Assembly (NCBI GenBank): GCA_002483285.1
Contig: DLHP01000004.1
Location: forward strand, 186,001-250,000
Direction of reading: 5' to 3'
Origin: Flavobacterium sp. UBA7665
Lineage (GTDB): Bacteria > Bacteroidota > Bacteroidia > Flavobacteriales > Flavobacteriaceae
DNA: 64,000 nucleotides
The notes under the pieces were generated by a model, which was not told where the DNA came from, ran no database searches, and saw only the letters and a list, made by a program, of their open reading frames with translations. The number at the start of each line of letters is the position of its first letter. Within the stretch, counting starts at the first letter, position 1. Shown here piece by piece: positions 36,110 to 46,887 of this stretch. The position numbers and the translations under genes were made by a program.

Positions 36110-36206
36110 CTAGCCCCGATGGAAGGGAAAATCCTTTTGCATGGACATGGGCTCCAACCAATCGCACCGAAATTCCCCATGCAAAAGATTGGAATGACAG
36201 CGGGAC
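36110..36206. repeat. Hairpin intergenic repeat, first flank type, copy 2
   Basis: It is bounded by CTAGCCCCGATGGAAG and TGACAGCGGGAC, like 3641-3685. It has a long stem (AATCCTTTTGCATGG at 36130-36144 with CCATGCAAAAGATT at 36177-36190, one mismatch). No gene overlaps it. It lies between codirectional genes (mpl and the small membrane proteins). Confidence 0.65.
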
Positions 36207-36238
36207 AACTGCCCAACTGAAACCAATACCTTGTGCTA

Positions 36239-37600
36239 CTAACCAATCAAAGTCTTCACCTCATCAAAGTTCAACCCGCCGTAATTGCCCGAACTCATGA
36301 GCAAAAGCGCGATGCCCTGGGTGTCGTATTTGAGATGGAACAGGTACTCTTTAAAAGCCGCGGGATTCGTGTAAATAATCAGGTCGTTGCGGTTGAACGC
36401 CTGCCCAATCTGTTCTGCAGTGACTTCTTCGAGTTGCTTAATTTTAACGGCGTCGGGCGAATAAAACACAACTGCTACATCGGCGGCATCGAGCGCGCCT
36501 TCGTATTCCTTGAGGAATTCGGGATTCAGGCTGCTGTAAGTGTGCAATTCGAGACAGGCAATCAAAGTGCGATCCGGGTACTGTTCCTTGACGGCTTTGG
36601 TCGTGGCCGAAACTTTGCTCGGCGAATGCGCAAAATCCTTGTAAGCCACGTTGTGCTTGTTCTCGGCGATTTTTTCGAGGCGTTTGGAAGCGCCTTTAAA
36701 GGAGGCGATGGCTTCATAAAAATCGGCTTCGTCCACACCCATGTTTTGGCAGATCCATTTGGCACCCGCGAGGTTGTTCAGATTGTGCGCACCGAACACT
36801 TCGATGGGCATGTCGCCTTCTGGTGTCTCTAATAAGGTGACACCGTTTTCTACTTTATAGTTTGGAGTGGCGTAAGGAATTTTTCGGATGGGATTGGTAG
36901 CGGCTTCGGCGACGCGTTTCACTTCTGGATCATCTTCGTTGTATACCAGTATGCCGCCATTGGTGATGCGCTGGATGAAAATCTCGAACTGCTCCACGTA
37001 ATTCTCATAGGTCGGGAATACGTTGATGTGGTCCCAGGCGATGCCCGAAATGAGCGCGATATTGGGTTGGTACAGATGGAATTTCGGTCGGCGGTCTATG
37101 GGTGATGACAAATATTCATCGCCTTCCAAGACCATAAAATCATTCTCTTCGGTGAGGTGTACCATGGTGTCAAAACCTTCGAGTTGTGCGCCCACCATAT
37201 AGTCGACGTTGATGCCATGAAAGTGCATTACATGTAAAATCATCGAGGTGATTGTGGTTTTCCCGTGCGAACCGCCAATCACCACGCGTGTTTTGTTTTT
37301 GGATTGCTCGTACAAAAATTCAGGATACGAATAGATTTTAAGTCCGAGTTGTTGGGCTTTGAGCAGCTCGGGGTTGTCGGCTTTGGCATGCATGCCGAGG
37401 ATGACGGCGTCGATATCAGCGGTGATTTTTTCGGGAAACCAACCCATTGCTATGGGCAATAAGCCTTTCTTTTCGAGTCGGGTTTTAGATGGTTCAAAGA
37501 TCGCGTCGTCGCTACCGGTAACGAGGTATCCTTTGTTGTGCAAGGCCAGGGCCAGGTTGTGCATGGCGCTTCCGCCGATGGCAATGAAATGGGTACGCAT
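36239..37600 (-). CDS. mpl: Mpl-like peptidoglycan ligase (Mur ligase family)
   Basis: The 453-residue Mur ligase has the N-terminal nucleotide-binding domain (HFIAIGGSAMHNLALAL), the ATP site GGSHGKTTITSM (residues 109-120), the central domain (VLEGDEYLSS, ISGIAWDHINVFPT) and the C-terminal domain (KDFAHSPSKV). Mpl joins recovered L-Ala-D-Glu-meso-Dap tripeptide to UDP-MurNAc in cell-wall recycling; a MurC-like role is less likely given HSPSKV. Its ATG overlaps the TPR gene stop by one base (TAATG). Confidence 0.85.
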   Translation of the reverse strand: MRTHFIAIGGSAMHNLALALHNKGYLVTGSDDAIFEPSKTRLEKKGLLPIAMGWFPEKITADIDAVILGMHAKADNPELLKAQQLGLKIYSYPEFLYEQSKNKTRVVIGGSHGKTTITSMILHVMHFHGINVDYMVGAQLEGFDTMVHLTEENDFMVLEGDEYLSSPIDRRPKFHLYQPNIALISGIAWDHINVFPTYENYVEQFEIFIQRITNGGILVYNEDDPEVKRVAEAATNPIRKIPYATPNYKVENGVTLLETPEGDMPIEVFGAHNLNNLAGAKWICQNMGVDEADFYEAIASFKGASKRLEKIAENKHNVAYKDFAHSPSKVSATTKAVKEQYPDRTLIACLELHTYSSLNPEFLKEYEGALDAADVAVVFYSPDAVKIKQLEEVTAEQIGQAFNRNDLIIYTNPAAFKEYLFHLKYDTQGIALLLMSSGNYGGLNFDEVKTLIG

Positions 37601-38298
37601 TAGGTTTTGTTTTTTTCGTTGTAACGGGCCATGAGCGCTTTGGCTTTTTCGGGTTGGTCCATTTTGTTCTTGTATAGGTCGGCGAGTTTTTGATAGGTCG
37701 TGGCCGATTGGCCTACCGCTATGGCTTTCTTGTATTGCTTTTCGGCTGCGGTGTAGCGTTTGTAATATTCATCTATGTGACCCCGCGCGAGATAGCCGTC
37801 GACCGTTGAAATTTTGAGCAGCTCATTGGCGTATTGGTTGGCTTTTTTTTCGCTTCCGCCTGCGATCATGGGCAACTGCAGGTATATTTCCAGTAAGGCC
37901 CAACGGGCGCCTATATGGCTTGGGTTTAGTTGAATCGCGCTGCCAAACTCGGACTTGATTTCACCCATCATCGAGAGTGCTTTTAACGCGTTGCTTTCTT
38001 TGGCGAGCATGGCCAAAGCGCCGCCATACTTGTAATGGTACTCGGCTTCAAAGGGCTTTTGCTTTTTTAGCTTTTGATAGTAAGGGAGCGCCGCTTGCCA
38101 ACGACCCATATGACATTGGATGTCGCCTAGATATTCAACCGTTTTAAGGTCGGCTGGGAATTGGTCAAGGCTTTTTTCAAATAGCGATTGCGCCTCGGTG
38201 TATTGTTTTTTTTGGAAGCAAATTTCGGCTTTGGCAAAATCGGTTTGCGCGCCCATTTGGAGGGACAAAAAAAGCAAGGCCGCGGTTAAGTATTTCAT
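37600..38298 (-). CDS. Secreted TPR-repeat protein
   Basis: The 232-residue protein has a signal peptide (KYLTAALLFLSLQMGAQ) and several TPR units: FQKKQYTEAQSLFEKSLDQF, LGDIQCHMGRWQAALPYYQK, GSAIQLNPSHIGARWALLEI and YKRYTAAEKQYKKAI. TPR units bind partner proteins; the client is unknown. It probably acts in the periplasm. Overlap with mpl suggests a shared cell-wall context. It is divergent from the giant T9SS gene across a 278-base spacer. Confidence 0.85.
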   Translation of the reverse strand: MKYLTAALLFLSLQMGAQTDFAKAEICFQKKQYTEAQSLFEKSLDQFPADLKTVEYLGDIQCHMGRWQAALPYYQKLKKQKPFEAEYHYKYGGALAMLAKESNALKALSMMGEIKSEFGSAIQLNPSHIGARWALLEIYLQLPMIAGGSEKKANQYANELLKISTVDGYLARGHIDEYYKRYTAAEKQYKKAIAVGQSATTYQKLADLYKNKMDQPEKAKALMARYNEKNKT

Positions 38299-38542
38299 GC
38301 TTCAAAATTGAAATTCAAAAGTAAACAAATTAGGTGTAGCAGGCTGTAAATTTTTAGAAAATTCCCAGACAAATCCCGTTGAAAAGCATAAAAAATCGAT
38401 TAAAACCATAGGAAAATTCCGTCGTGAGCACCCGTAAAACAAGGGATTACAGAATTTTACCTTTTTTTCTATGCAAAATCTGCACTTGGTCGACTTTTAA
38501 GGTTTGTTGACTGGAAAATTATTTCAAAAATGGATTTCAAAA

Positions 38543-38550
38543 TAAATTTG
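38543..38550 (+). promoter_or_regulatory. -7 promoter box TAAATTTG of the first giant T9SS gene
   Basis: An exact TAnnTTTG box 26 bases before the ATG at 38577. No TTG at the standard -33 distance. The rest of the 278-base spacer shows no gene. Confidence 0.45.
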
Positions 38551-38576
38551 TAGGACCCAAAGTAAATGAAACGACT

Positions 38577-41500
38577 ATGAAAAAATTCTACACACTAGCA
38601 AAAAATACCACGTTTTTTAAGCAGTATTCTATCGTTGGATTGCTGCTTATTAGCTTTCTGCTGCTTGCGCCCTCAAAGGTTTGTGCAGCGATTGTACAGC
38701 GCGGCACGGCGACTTCTTCCACCACAAACGGGAACAGCCTTACCATTAATAAGCCAACTGGCGTAGTTTCGGGCGATATTATGCTCGTGACGATTGCCTC
38801 AAGAGGCAGTAACAACTTGGGCAACCCAACTGCTGCAGGATGGACCTTGATTTCGGCTGCCGATTTAAATGGTGGTACCGACAGGCGCGGCATTGTAATG
38901 TACAGAATTGCAGGTGGTGCAGAAGGCGCATCGTACACGTTTACATTAGATGGCGACTCGAATGGTACTGTTGGGGCAATCATCGCGTTTTCGGGTGTTG
39001 ACAACACAACGCCGTTTGATGTGGCTGCCGCGGGTATTTCCGTGCAACTTGACCAAGCCAGCGTATTGGCAACAACCAGAACAACCGTAACTGCCAACGC
39101 TGCAGTGATTATGCTTGGAATGGCCGCTGCGAGTTCCCCAACCTGGAATACAGGCGCATGGAACACCGGTGCGCCGGGATCTCTGACGTTGACAGAACTA
39201 TTCGATAATCAAAATGGAGGAAGGGCCACAATTGGTGGCGCATGGGCCATTAAAGCCACACCTGGTGCTACAGGGACCGGAAACGCCACAATGAACAACA
39301 GTGAGCGCAACGGTGGGCTTTTGGTGGTATTGCGTCCTGCCGCTGTTACGCCAACCGTAACCGGCTTTTCAATAACAAGTGCTTGCGTGGGAACGAATCC
39401 TACGGTAGTTATCACCGGAACCAATTTTACCGGCGCGACGGCAGTGAATTTTAACGGAACTGCGGCTACTCCTTTTACAGTGAACAGCACCACCCAAATT
39501 ACAACCACCGTTCCTGCGGGAGCTACAACCGGACCCATCAGCGTGACTACGCCAAGCGGAACCGGAACAAGTGCAAGTAACTTTACAATCAATCCCTACC
39601 CAGTAGTCGCACCGATTGCAGGCCCATCAAACGTTTGTCGCAACAGCACCATTACGCTAACCGACGCTACCGCTGGTGGTACCTGGAGTAGTGGATCCCC
39701 TGCGGTGGCGAGTATTAACGGCGCAGGCGTTGTTACCGGCCTCAGTGCAGGTACTTCCCTGATCTCTTATAGCGTTGCCACCAACGGCTGTACTACAACG
39801 GTACAAAAAACGATTACCGTAGACCCTTTGCCAACGATTATCGGCACCGCGCCCATTTGTGTGGGCAATACTGTACAACTGTCGTCACCAGATCCAGGCG
39901 GAACCTGGGCCAGCGGCAATGCTTTTGCCTCGATCGACGGTACGGGACTTGTTACTGGATTGTCGCAAGGAATTGCTGTGCTCACGTATACCATAACCGC
40001 TACCGGTTGTTCATCGACGGTGACTTTGACAGTAAACGCAGCGGCTGCCATTACGGCCAATCCAAATCCACAAACGGTTTGTTCGGGTAGCAATACGGTT
40101 AGTTTTAACGTTTCAGCCACGGGAACAGGCCTTACCTATTTATGGTACAAAGACGGATTGCCAATGAGCAATGGCGGCAACATTTCTGGAGCCGATACTG
40201 CTACGTTAACGATAAATCCCATCTTTTTAACCGACGCCGCGAACTATCATTGCGTAATTACCGGTAGCCTTTGTGCGCCAGCCGCGACTTCCAATACCGC
40301 AGCACTCATCGTAGTAGAAGAAGTCCAGATCACTGCACAACCCGTCGCCACCCAAACCTTTTGCACCGGAAACAGTGCTTCATTTACTGTAGCCGCAACG
40401 GGTGCCGGACTTACTTACCAATGGTATAAGGGTGCTTTGCAATTGAACGACGGCGGCAGCATTTCGGGCGCCACCTCAGCAACGCTCACGATTAGCCCGC
40501 TCGTTGCAACCGATGCCGGTACGAATTACCGTTGCGTTGTAAGTGGCACCAGCCCTTGCGGCCCAATCAACTCGAGCCTTTCGGCATTAATTGTAAACGA
40601 TGGTCCTGCAATAGGATCGCAGCCGGCACCATTGCAGACAGCCTGTGACGGCGGATCGATAAGTTTGATCGTAGGCGCTTCGGGCGGAACCCTTACCTAC
40701 CAATGGTATAGAGGTTCGACGCCTTTGAGTGACGTCGGAAACATTTCTGGAACCACAACGGATACGCTTACCCTTAACCCGACGACAGCCGCCGACAGCG
40801 CCATAGATTACTATTGTGTGATCCAGAATGGTTGTGCCACTCCGGTTACCACCAACAACGCCGAGATTGCGATCTATGAAAAACCGTATCTGTTTAATTA
40901 CAATGCGTCTGTTTGCAGTGAAGACACCTTTGCGATAACTCCTGTGACAGGCACACCGACAATAGCTACGGTCGTTCCCGCAGGAACCTTATATTCATGG
41001 TCGGCACCCACGGTGACGGGCGGACTGACCGGTGGTGCAGCGGGTACCAACGCAAACAACATCAGCGGAACATTGACCAACCCAACCAACACCAGCCAAA
41101 CGGCTACTTATACCGTTACGCCGGTATCGGGAACGACAGGAAACTGTGTCGGGGCAACATTCACGGTGACCGTCACAGTCAATCCGAAGCCTTTTATCAT
41201 CAACGCTACGCCTGCGGTTTGTAGCGGCGAAAATCTTGTGGTTACCCCTGCAAATGGAGGTGGAAACATCGTTCCATCGGGAACCACTTATTCGTGGTCG
41301 GCACCTGTCGTTTCGGGCGGAATGACTGGCGGAACCAGCGGAACCAATCAGGCTTCGATTGCAATCAACCTGACCAATCCAACCAATACCGTACAAACGG
41401 CAAGTTACAACGTCACTGCTACTTCGGGAACTTGTTTGGGCAGTACCTTTACCTTGGCAGTAAATGTCAATCCAAAACCAACGGTTGGGTCAAACCTGGC

Positions 41501-44500
41501 TACACAGGCGATTTGTTCGGGAGATGCTATCAGCGATATTGTGTTAGACAACCCTAATATTGTTGCCGGAACCATCTATTACAGTTGGACCAGGGACAAT
41601 AACGCGAATGTTACCGGGATTGCGGCCAACGGCAGCACACAGGTAATTTCGGGGAACTTAACCAATCTTACCAATACACCTCAGACGGTTACTTTTACAT
41701 TATATGCGACTTCGGATGAAGGCTGCATCTCACTTGCCGGCGTGTCGCAGGTTACGGTCAATCCAAAACCGACGGTTGCGGCGGCGCCTGTTAGCCAAAC
41801 GATTTGCTCGGGCAATAGTATCGGCAACATTACGATTACGAATCCAAACATTGTCAGCGGCACAACGTTTAGCTGGAGCCGTGACAATACGGTTAATGTG
41901 ACCGGAACTGTGGGCGATACCGGATCGGGAAACACCATATCGGGAAACCTGACCAACAACACCGCTATCCCACAGATCACCACTTTTACGATTACGGCTA
42001 CCGCAAACGGTTGTAGTACCGTAATCAGTACGATAGCTGTTACGGTAAATCCGAGACCGGATGTGTTGATTACTCCAGCAGCCACCCAGACGATTTGCGG
42101 CGGAACCACATTTACAGCGATGACGCTTTCGAACCCCAACGGCGTGGCTGGAACCACTTTTGGCTGGATCAGAAACAATACTGCTAACGTCACCGGATAT
42201 GCCAATAGTGCCACCAATGTGACGTCGATTCCCGCCGGTATTTTCACTAACAATACCAACGTAGACCAGACTACAACTTTTACGGTTACGGCTACAGCGG
42301 CTGGATGTACTTCTGTCGTTGCCACGGTTGACATTGTGGTACAACCAACGCCTTTGGTAGTGGCGACACCTGCTGCCCAAAGCATTTGTACCGGATCGAC
42401 AGGCAATATTGCATTTAGCACGACCAACAATTTAGCGGGAACGGTTTACAACTGGACACGTGACAACACCACAAACATCACCGGAATCCTGCCGAGTGGA
42501 AGCGGAAACATCAGCAGCACCTTTATCAATAATACCGCTGTCAACCAAACGACTATTTTTACGATAATTGCTACGGCACCCAACGGTTGTTCTAAAACCA
42601 TTACTGCTTCGGTGACCGTTTACCCGGTTATGACTACACCGGGAATCGAAGAATCACAAGTAGTTTGTGCCGGTTCAAGGCCCACTACTTTCTTTATTAC
42701 GACGCCGGTTACGGGCGGCTCAGGAACTTACACCTATCAATGGCAGAGCGGCACGAGCGCTACAGGCCCTTGGACGAATGTGGGCACCAACGCCCCGACT
42801 TATCAACCGCCAACAACGAACGGTTCCACACCAAACGCCTGGTACCAAGTGGTCATCAGCAGTTGCGGATCGTCGGTAACCAGTAACGTGGTATCGGTCA
42901 TTGTGGCCAACAACTCGAATTTTTCATTTACACTAGATAACGGCGCGGGTACTTACTGTGCGGGTGCTCCATTCAACCCCCAAATCGGATCGTTACACGG
43001 CGGTGGCGCCTACTTGCGGTACTCCTGGATTGCCGATCCGGCGTATATTACTCCGGCTACCGGCGGCCCGATTGGGACTACGGGCTGTTTTTTCTTCTGT
43101 TTATCCCAGGCGACTTTACCTTTGACGACCATCAACAATACTACGGCCAACGTCACGACGACTATTTCGCTCACCCCGAACATTTATGATTCGGATGGTA
43201 CGTTCATTTGCTCATTGTCTCCGCAAACCGCTACGATTACCATCCGTCCGAGACCAACGGTGACGCTTTCTGCGCCAAATGCATTGATTTGCAGCGCTAC
43301 AAGCGCAGGAGTTGTAGCCACTTCTAACCTGACACCCAGCTCGGCGATGACTTATGCCTGGACGAGAAGCGTAAATGCCAACGTTACCAGTTCGCAAGGC
43401 ACTGGAAACTCGGGTACTGTAGGTATCGGAAACGCTTTTACGATTCCTGATGTCTTAACCAACAACAGCGCAGTCAACCAAAACGTCACTTATACCATCA
43501 CGCCATCATCTTCTCCAAGCGGATGCGCAGGAACTCCGAGTACCATCACGATCACGGTTTCACCACAATTGACGCCCGGTGTAGTTGCCGCCAACCAGGT
43601 ACTTTGCAATGGAGGCGACCCCGTTGCGTTTACCCAAACCACAGCGGCGATCGGCTCGAGCCTAACCTACCAATGGCAAAGTAGCACGGTGAGTGCCACC
43701 GGACCATGGTCGGATATAGCGGGCGCGACAAGCAATACTTATGATTCGGGGCCTATCACACAAACTACATGGTTTATTCGCGTGGTCTCTAATTCGGTGA
43801 GTGGAATCCCTTGTACGGTAGCCAACACGACCCCAATCCAGATTACTGTAAACAACATTAATCCGGGAGCCATTGCGGCTACACAAACAATTTGCAGCGG
43901 CGGTGACCCAGCCCTATTGACAAGTACTACAGCCGGTACCGGAAGCGGCACAATTACCTACCAATGGCAGAGTAACATTACCGGATGCGGCGGTGTTTTT
44001 ACCAATATTCCCGGGGCTTTCGGGGCTACCTATGACCCACCTGCCGGACTGTTGGCAACAACTTACTACCGAAGGATGACCACGTCTACAATTGGCGCCA
44101 ACGCCTGTATCGATTACAGCAACTGCGTCACGGTATTTGTGAACTCGGTAACTAGCGGAACCATCGCTAGCGACCAGACGCTTTGCGGCAATAACCCCGC
44201 AGCATTCACAGAATCGGTAGCCGCGACCGCAGCAGGAACGCTCACTTACCAATGGCAAATCAGTACCAATGGCTGCGGCGGTACCTGGAATAATATAGGC
44301 GGAGCAACATCGGCCACTTACGATCCGCCAGCAGGCGTAACAGTAATTACGAATTACAGAAGAATCACAACTTCAACACTCAATAGCGTGATTTGCACCG
44401 CTATCGGAAACTGTTTGACCGTAACACCAAATAGTGTGACGCCAGGCGTGATTGGCGCCAACCGTACCGTTTGTTATGGCGGCGATCCTGCGGCCTTTAC

Positions 44501-46721
44501 GGTATTGGTTCCAGCAACGGGAACAAGCATTACTTACCAATGGCAGGTGAGCACTACAGGAGGTGCAGGTCCCTGGACCGACATCCCGAGTGCCACGAAC
44601 GCTACCTACGACGAACCGGGCCCGATGACCCAAACCAGCTACTACCAATGTGTGGTTTCGGCTACTGTGAATAGCAGTACGTGCTCGGCAGCGACCAATT
44701 TCGTTACGGTTTTCGTGAACGACGTGACATCACCGACCATTGGTGGCGACCAAACGGTTTGCGGCCTCGAAGACCCTGTCGCCTTTACAATGTCGACACC
44801 ATCGACTGCCAATGGAACTTTGACCTACCAATGGCAGAGCAGTACCGCGGGATGTAGCGGACCATGGACCAATGTTGGGACTGGCGCGACTTATGATCCA
44901 CCTATTCCTTCGCAAACCATCTATTACCGTGTCATCGCAACCTCAACCTTGAACAGTGTGGTTTGTACTGCCATCAGCAATTGCATCACTATTACGAGCA
45001 ACTCAAGGGTATGGACCGGATTGGTCAACAATGATTGGCATACACCCGGAAACTGGTCTGGCAATTTGGTTCCTACCAATGCCAACTGTGTGGTTATTCC
45101 TAATGTGGTGCCGCGTCCTGTTATTTCGGCCGATGCTGTTGGTTACAACCTCACGGTGTTGAATGGTGGTATTTTGACCCTCAATCCAAACCATACATTG
45201 ACGTTGACCGACGCGGTAAGCGTGCAGCCCACGGGGCAATTTCTTATCATGGATTCGGCGAGCCTTGTCCAGATTAACAATACGCCGAACACGGGTAACA
45301 TCAATATGGAGCGCATCACCCAGCCTATGTATCGTTTTGACTTTACTTATTGGGGATCGCCTTTGACATTGGCTTCAAACTTCACACTTGGCGGTGTGGG
45401 TGGATTGTCACCCAATACGCTCTCGGATAAATACTTTAGCTGGAACCCGTCTATTGCCAACAGTTTTGGCGGATGGGTTTACGAAACAGCCGCCACTGTA
45501 ATGGACCCTCGAAAAGGATACATCGTTCGCGCACCGCAGAGTTTCTCGACTTCTCCGTTGGTTAAGGCCACTTATACGGCCAACTTCGTAGGAACACCAA
45601 ACAACGGTGACATCCTTTGCCCGATTTACCACGGTACGTTAGGACCAGGAAACAATAACGACAAATACAATTTATTGGGCAACCCTTACCCTTCGGCGGT
45701 AGATGCTGAGGCATTCCTTAGCGATCCGGCAAACGTGCCTGTTATTGACGGAACCATTTATTTCTGGACGCACAACTCACCACCAAGTGTGGCTTATCCC
45801 GATCCGTTCTACGGCGATTTCGTCATCAATTATACGGCGACCGATTACGCTTCATGGAACAAACTCGGCGGTACCGGGACCACACAGGCAGCGGCATCCG
45901 GAGGCGCCACGCCTTCTGGCTTCATTGCGGCGGGACAAGGTTTCTTTGCCAAGAGTACAGGAACTGCGCCAAGCGGTGACAACGTAACTTTTAGGAATAC
46001 CATGCGCATCTCGGGCAACAACAATCAGTTTTTTAGGACGATGGAAACCGAGAAACACCGCGTTTGGCTTAACCTCGTGAGCAGTAACGGAACAATGAAC
46101 CAAATTCTCGTTGGGTATACCGAAGGTGCAACGTTGGGTTGGGACAGGGATTTCGACGGTGCGCGCATCAGCGAAACGGGCATGACGTTATACTCTGTGA
46201 TTCCCGAAAATAACTTGGTGATACAGGGAAGGCCATTGCCGTTTGACGCAAACGACCAAGTGCCTTTGGGATACAAAACCCAATCAAACGACACGTACTC
46301 ATTGCGTATTGACCACATAGACGGATTGTTTGAAGGCCAGGATATTTTTATTGAGGATAAACTGCTCAACCTGATTCACGATTTGAAACAAAGTCCTTAT
46401 GTATTTACGTCGGCGGCAGGAACGTTCAACGATCGATTCGTCTTGCGCTACACCAACAATGCGCTCGGGGTTTCGCAACCACAGTTGTCTGACGCAGTTG
46501 TAGCAATGGCCGGAAACGGTAAATTAACAATCCAGGCGACTCAGCCCATCAAACATGTATTTGTGTATGACATCGCCGGGAAACTGATCAGGACCTACAA
46601 TCCTGCGATAGTACGCAACTATTTTGAACAGGACTTTAATTACTCGGAAGGGGTCTATATGCTAAAAATCCGGATGCAAAACGGCGTGATTGCTACACAA
46701 AAACTTATCAACAGGAAATAG
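38577..46721 (+). CDS. Giant T9SS-secreted adhesin-like protein with Ig-like and PKD-like repeats
   Basis: The 2714-residue protein has a signal peptide (residues 1-38, LLLAPSKVCAA) and a unique beta-rich front domain (about 40-255). Then come an IPT/TIG domain (about 258-338), two BIG2-like domains (340-487), three Ig-like domains with LTYxWYK (487-767), and six PKD-like repeats (768-1350). Another TYQWQ unit (about 1354-1440), two further PKD-like units (to 1663) and five tandem units of about 95 residues (1660-2140) follow. The C-terminal 570 residues match those of the next gene and end in a T9SS type C sorting signal (VYDIAGKLIRTYNP, YSEGVYMLKI). It should be surface-exposed or released, probably adhesive. 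Confidence 0.92.
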   Translation: MKKFYTLAKNTTFFKQYSIVGLLLISFLLLAPSKVCAAIVQRGTATSSTTNGNSLTINKPTGVVSGDIMLVTIASRGSNNLGNPTAAGWTLISAADLNGGTDRRGIVMYRIAGGAEGASYTFTLDGDSNGTVGAIIAFSGVDNTTPFDVAAAGISVQLDQASVLATTRTTVTANAAVIMLGMAAASSPTWNTGAWNTGAPGSLTLTELFDNQNGGRATIGGAWAIKATPGATGTGNATMNNSERNGGLLVVLRPAAVTPTVTGFSITSACVGTNPTVVITGTNFTGATAVNFNGTAATPFTVNSTTQITTTVPAGATTGPISVTTPSGTGTSASNFTINPYPVVAPIAGPSNVCRNSTITLTDATAGGTWSSGSPAVASINGAGVVTGLSAGTSLISYSVATNGCTTTVQKTITVDPLPTIIGTAPICVGNTVQLSSPDPGGTWASGNAFASIDGTGLVTGLSQGIAVLTYTITATGCSSTVTLTVNAAAAITANPNPQTVCSGSNTVSFNVSATGTGLTYLWYKDGLPMSNGGNISGADTATLTINPIFLTDAANYHCVITGSLCAPAATSNTAALIVVEEVQITAQPVATQTFCTGNSASFTVAATGAGLTYQWYKGALQLNDGGSISGATSATLTISPLVATDAGTNYRCVVSGTSPCGPINSSLSALIVNDGPAIGSQPAPLQTACDGGSISLIVGASGGTLTYQWYRGSTPLSDVGNISGTTTDTLTLNPTTAADSAIDYYCVIQNGCATPVTTNNAEIAIYEKPYLFNYNASVCSEDTFAITPVTGTPTIATVVPAGTLYSWSAPTVTGGLTGGAAGTNANNISGTLTNPTNTSQTATYTVTPVSGTTGNCVGATFTVTVTVNPKPFIINATPAVCSGENLVVTPANGGGNIVPSGTTYSWSAPVVSGGMTGGTSGTNQASIAINLTNPTNTVQTASYNVTATSGTCLGSTFTLAVNVNPKPTVGSNLATQAICSGDAISDIVLDNPNIVAGTIYYSWTRDNNANVTGIAANGSTQVISGNLTNLTNTPQTVTFTLYATSDEGCISLAGVSQVTVNPKPTVAAAPVSQTICSGNSIGNITITNPNIVSGTTFSWSRDNTVNVTGTVGDTGSGNTISGNLTNNTAIPQITTFTITATANGCSTVISTIAVTVNPRPDVLITPAATQTICGGTTFTAMTLSNPNGVAGTTFGWIRNNTANVTGYANSATNVTSIPAGIFTNNTNVDQTTTFTVTATAAGCTSVVATVDIVVQPTPLVVATPAAQSICTGSTGNIAFSTTNNLAGTVYNWTRDNTTNITGILPSGSGNISSTFINNTAVNQTTIFTIIATAPNGCSKTITASVTVYPVMTTPGIEESQVVCAGSRPTTFFITTPVTGGSGTYTYQWQSGTSATGPWTNVGTNAPTYQPPTTNGSTPNAWYQVVISSCGSSVTSNVVSVIVANNSNFSFTLDNGAGTYCAGAPFNPQIGSLHGGGAYLRYSWIADPAYITPATGGPIGTTGCFFFCLSQATLPLTTINNTTANVTTTISLTPNIYDSDGTFICSLSPQTATITIRPRPTVTLSAPNALICSATSAGVVATSNLTPSSAMTYAWTRSVNANVTSSQGTGNSGTVGIGNAFTIPDVLTNNSAVNQNVTYTITPSSSPSGCAGTPSTITITVSPQLTPGVVAANQVLCNGGDPVAFTQTTAAIGSSLTYQWQSSTVSATGPWSDIAGATSNTYDSGPITQTTWFIRVVSNSVSGIPCTVANTTPIQITVNNINPGAIAATQTICSGGDPALLTSTTAGTGSGTITYQWQSNITGCGGVFTNIPGAFGATYDPPAGLLATTYYRRMTTSTIGANACIDYSNCVTVFVNSVTSGTIASDQTLCGNNPAAFTESVAATAAGTLTYQWQISTNGCGGTWNNIGGATSATYDPPAGVTVITNYRRITTSTLNSVICTAIGNCLTVTPNSVTPGVIGANRTVCYGGDPAAFTVLVPATGTSITYQWQVSTTGGAGPWTDIPSATNATYDEPGPMTQTSYYQCVVSATVNSSTCSAATNFVTVFVNDVTSPTIGGDQTVCGLEDPVAFTMSTPSTANGTLTYQWQSSTAGCSGPWTNVGTGATYDPPIPSQTIYYRVIATSTLNSVVCTAISNCITITSNSRVWTGLVNNDWHTPGNWSGNLVPTNANCVVIPNVVPRPVISADAVGYNLTVLNGGILTLNPNHTLTLTDAVSVQPTGQFLIMDSASLVQINNTPNTGNINMERITQPMYRFDFTYWGSPLTLASNFTLGGVGGLSPNTLSDKYFSWNPSIANSFGGWVYETAATVMDPRKGYIVRAPQSFSTSPLVKATYTANFVGTPNNGDILCPIYHGTLGPGNNNDKYNLLGNPYPSAVDAEAFLSDPANVPVIDGTIYFWTHNSPPSVAYPDPFYGDFVINYTATDYASWNKLGGTGTTQAAASGGATPSGFIAAGQGFFAKSTGTAPSGDNVTFRNTMRISGNNNQFFRTMETEKHRVWLNLVSSNGTMNQILVGYTEGATLGWDRDFDGARISETGMTLYSVIPENNLVIQGRPLPFDANDQVPLGYKTQSNDTYSLRIDHIDGLFEGQDIFIEDKLLNLIHDLKQSPYVFTSAAGTFNDRFVLRYTNNALGVSQPQLSDAVVAMAGNGKLTIQATQPIKHVFVYDIAGKLIRTYNPAIVRNYFEQDFNYSEGVYMLKIRMQNGVIATQKLINRK

Positions 46722-46738
46722 TACTATTGACCAAATAG

Positions 46739-46776
46739 AAAGCTCCTTTTTTCGTGAGAAAAACAGGAGCTTTTTT
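46739..46776 (+). terminator. Intrinsic terminator after the first giant gene
   Basis: AAAGCTCCT (46739-46747) pairs with AGGAGCTTT (46765-46773) around a 17-base loop, followed by T residues to 46776. The second giant gene is therefore likely transcribed from its own promoter, although only a weak -7-like TAGTTTTA (46851-46858) was seen. Confidence 0.8.
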
Positions 46777-46887
46777 ATGTTAAATTGACTCGATTTTCGT
46801 ACCTTTTACCAGAGTTTTCAACAGTTGCGTTATTATTAGAAAAATAATGTTAGTTTTATAGCCCTTTTTAAAAAAATTCAAAATACC

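Noticed and set aside
41681..42430. Long minus-strand frame of 249 residues inside the first giant gene
   Set aside because: A shadow of the repeated Thr/Asn/Gly-rich coding sequence; no start signal or recognisable domain.
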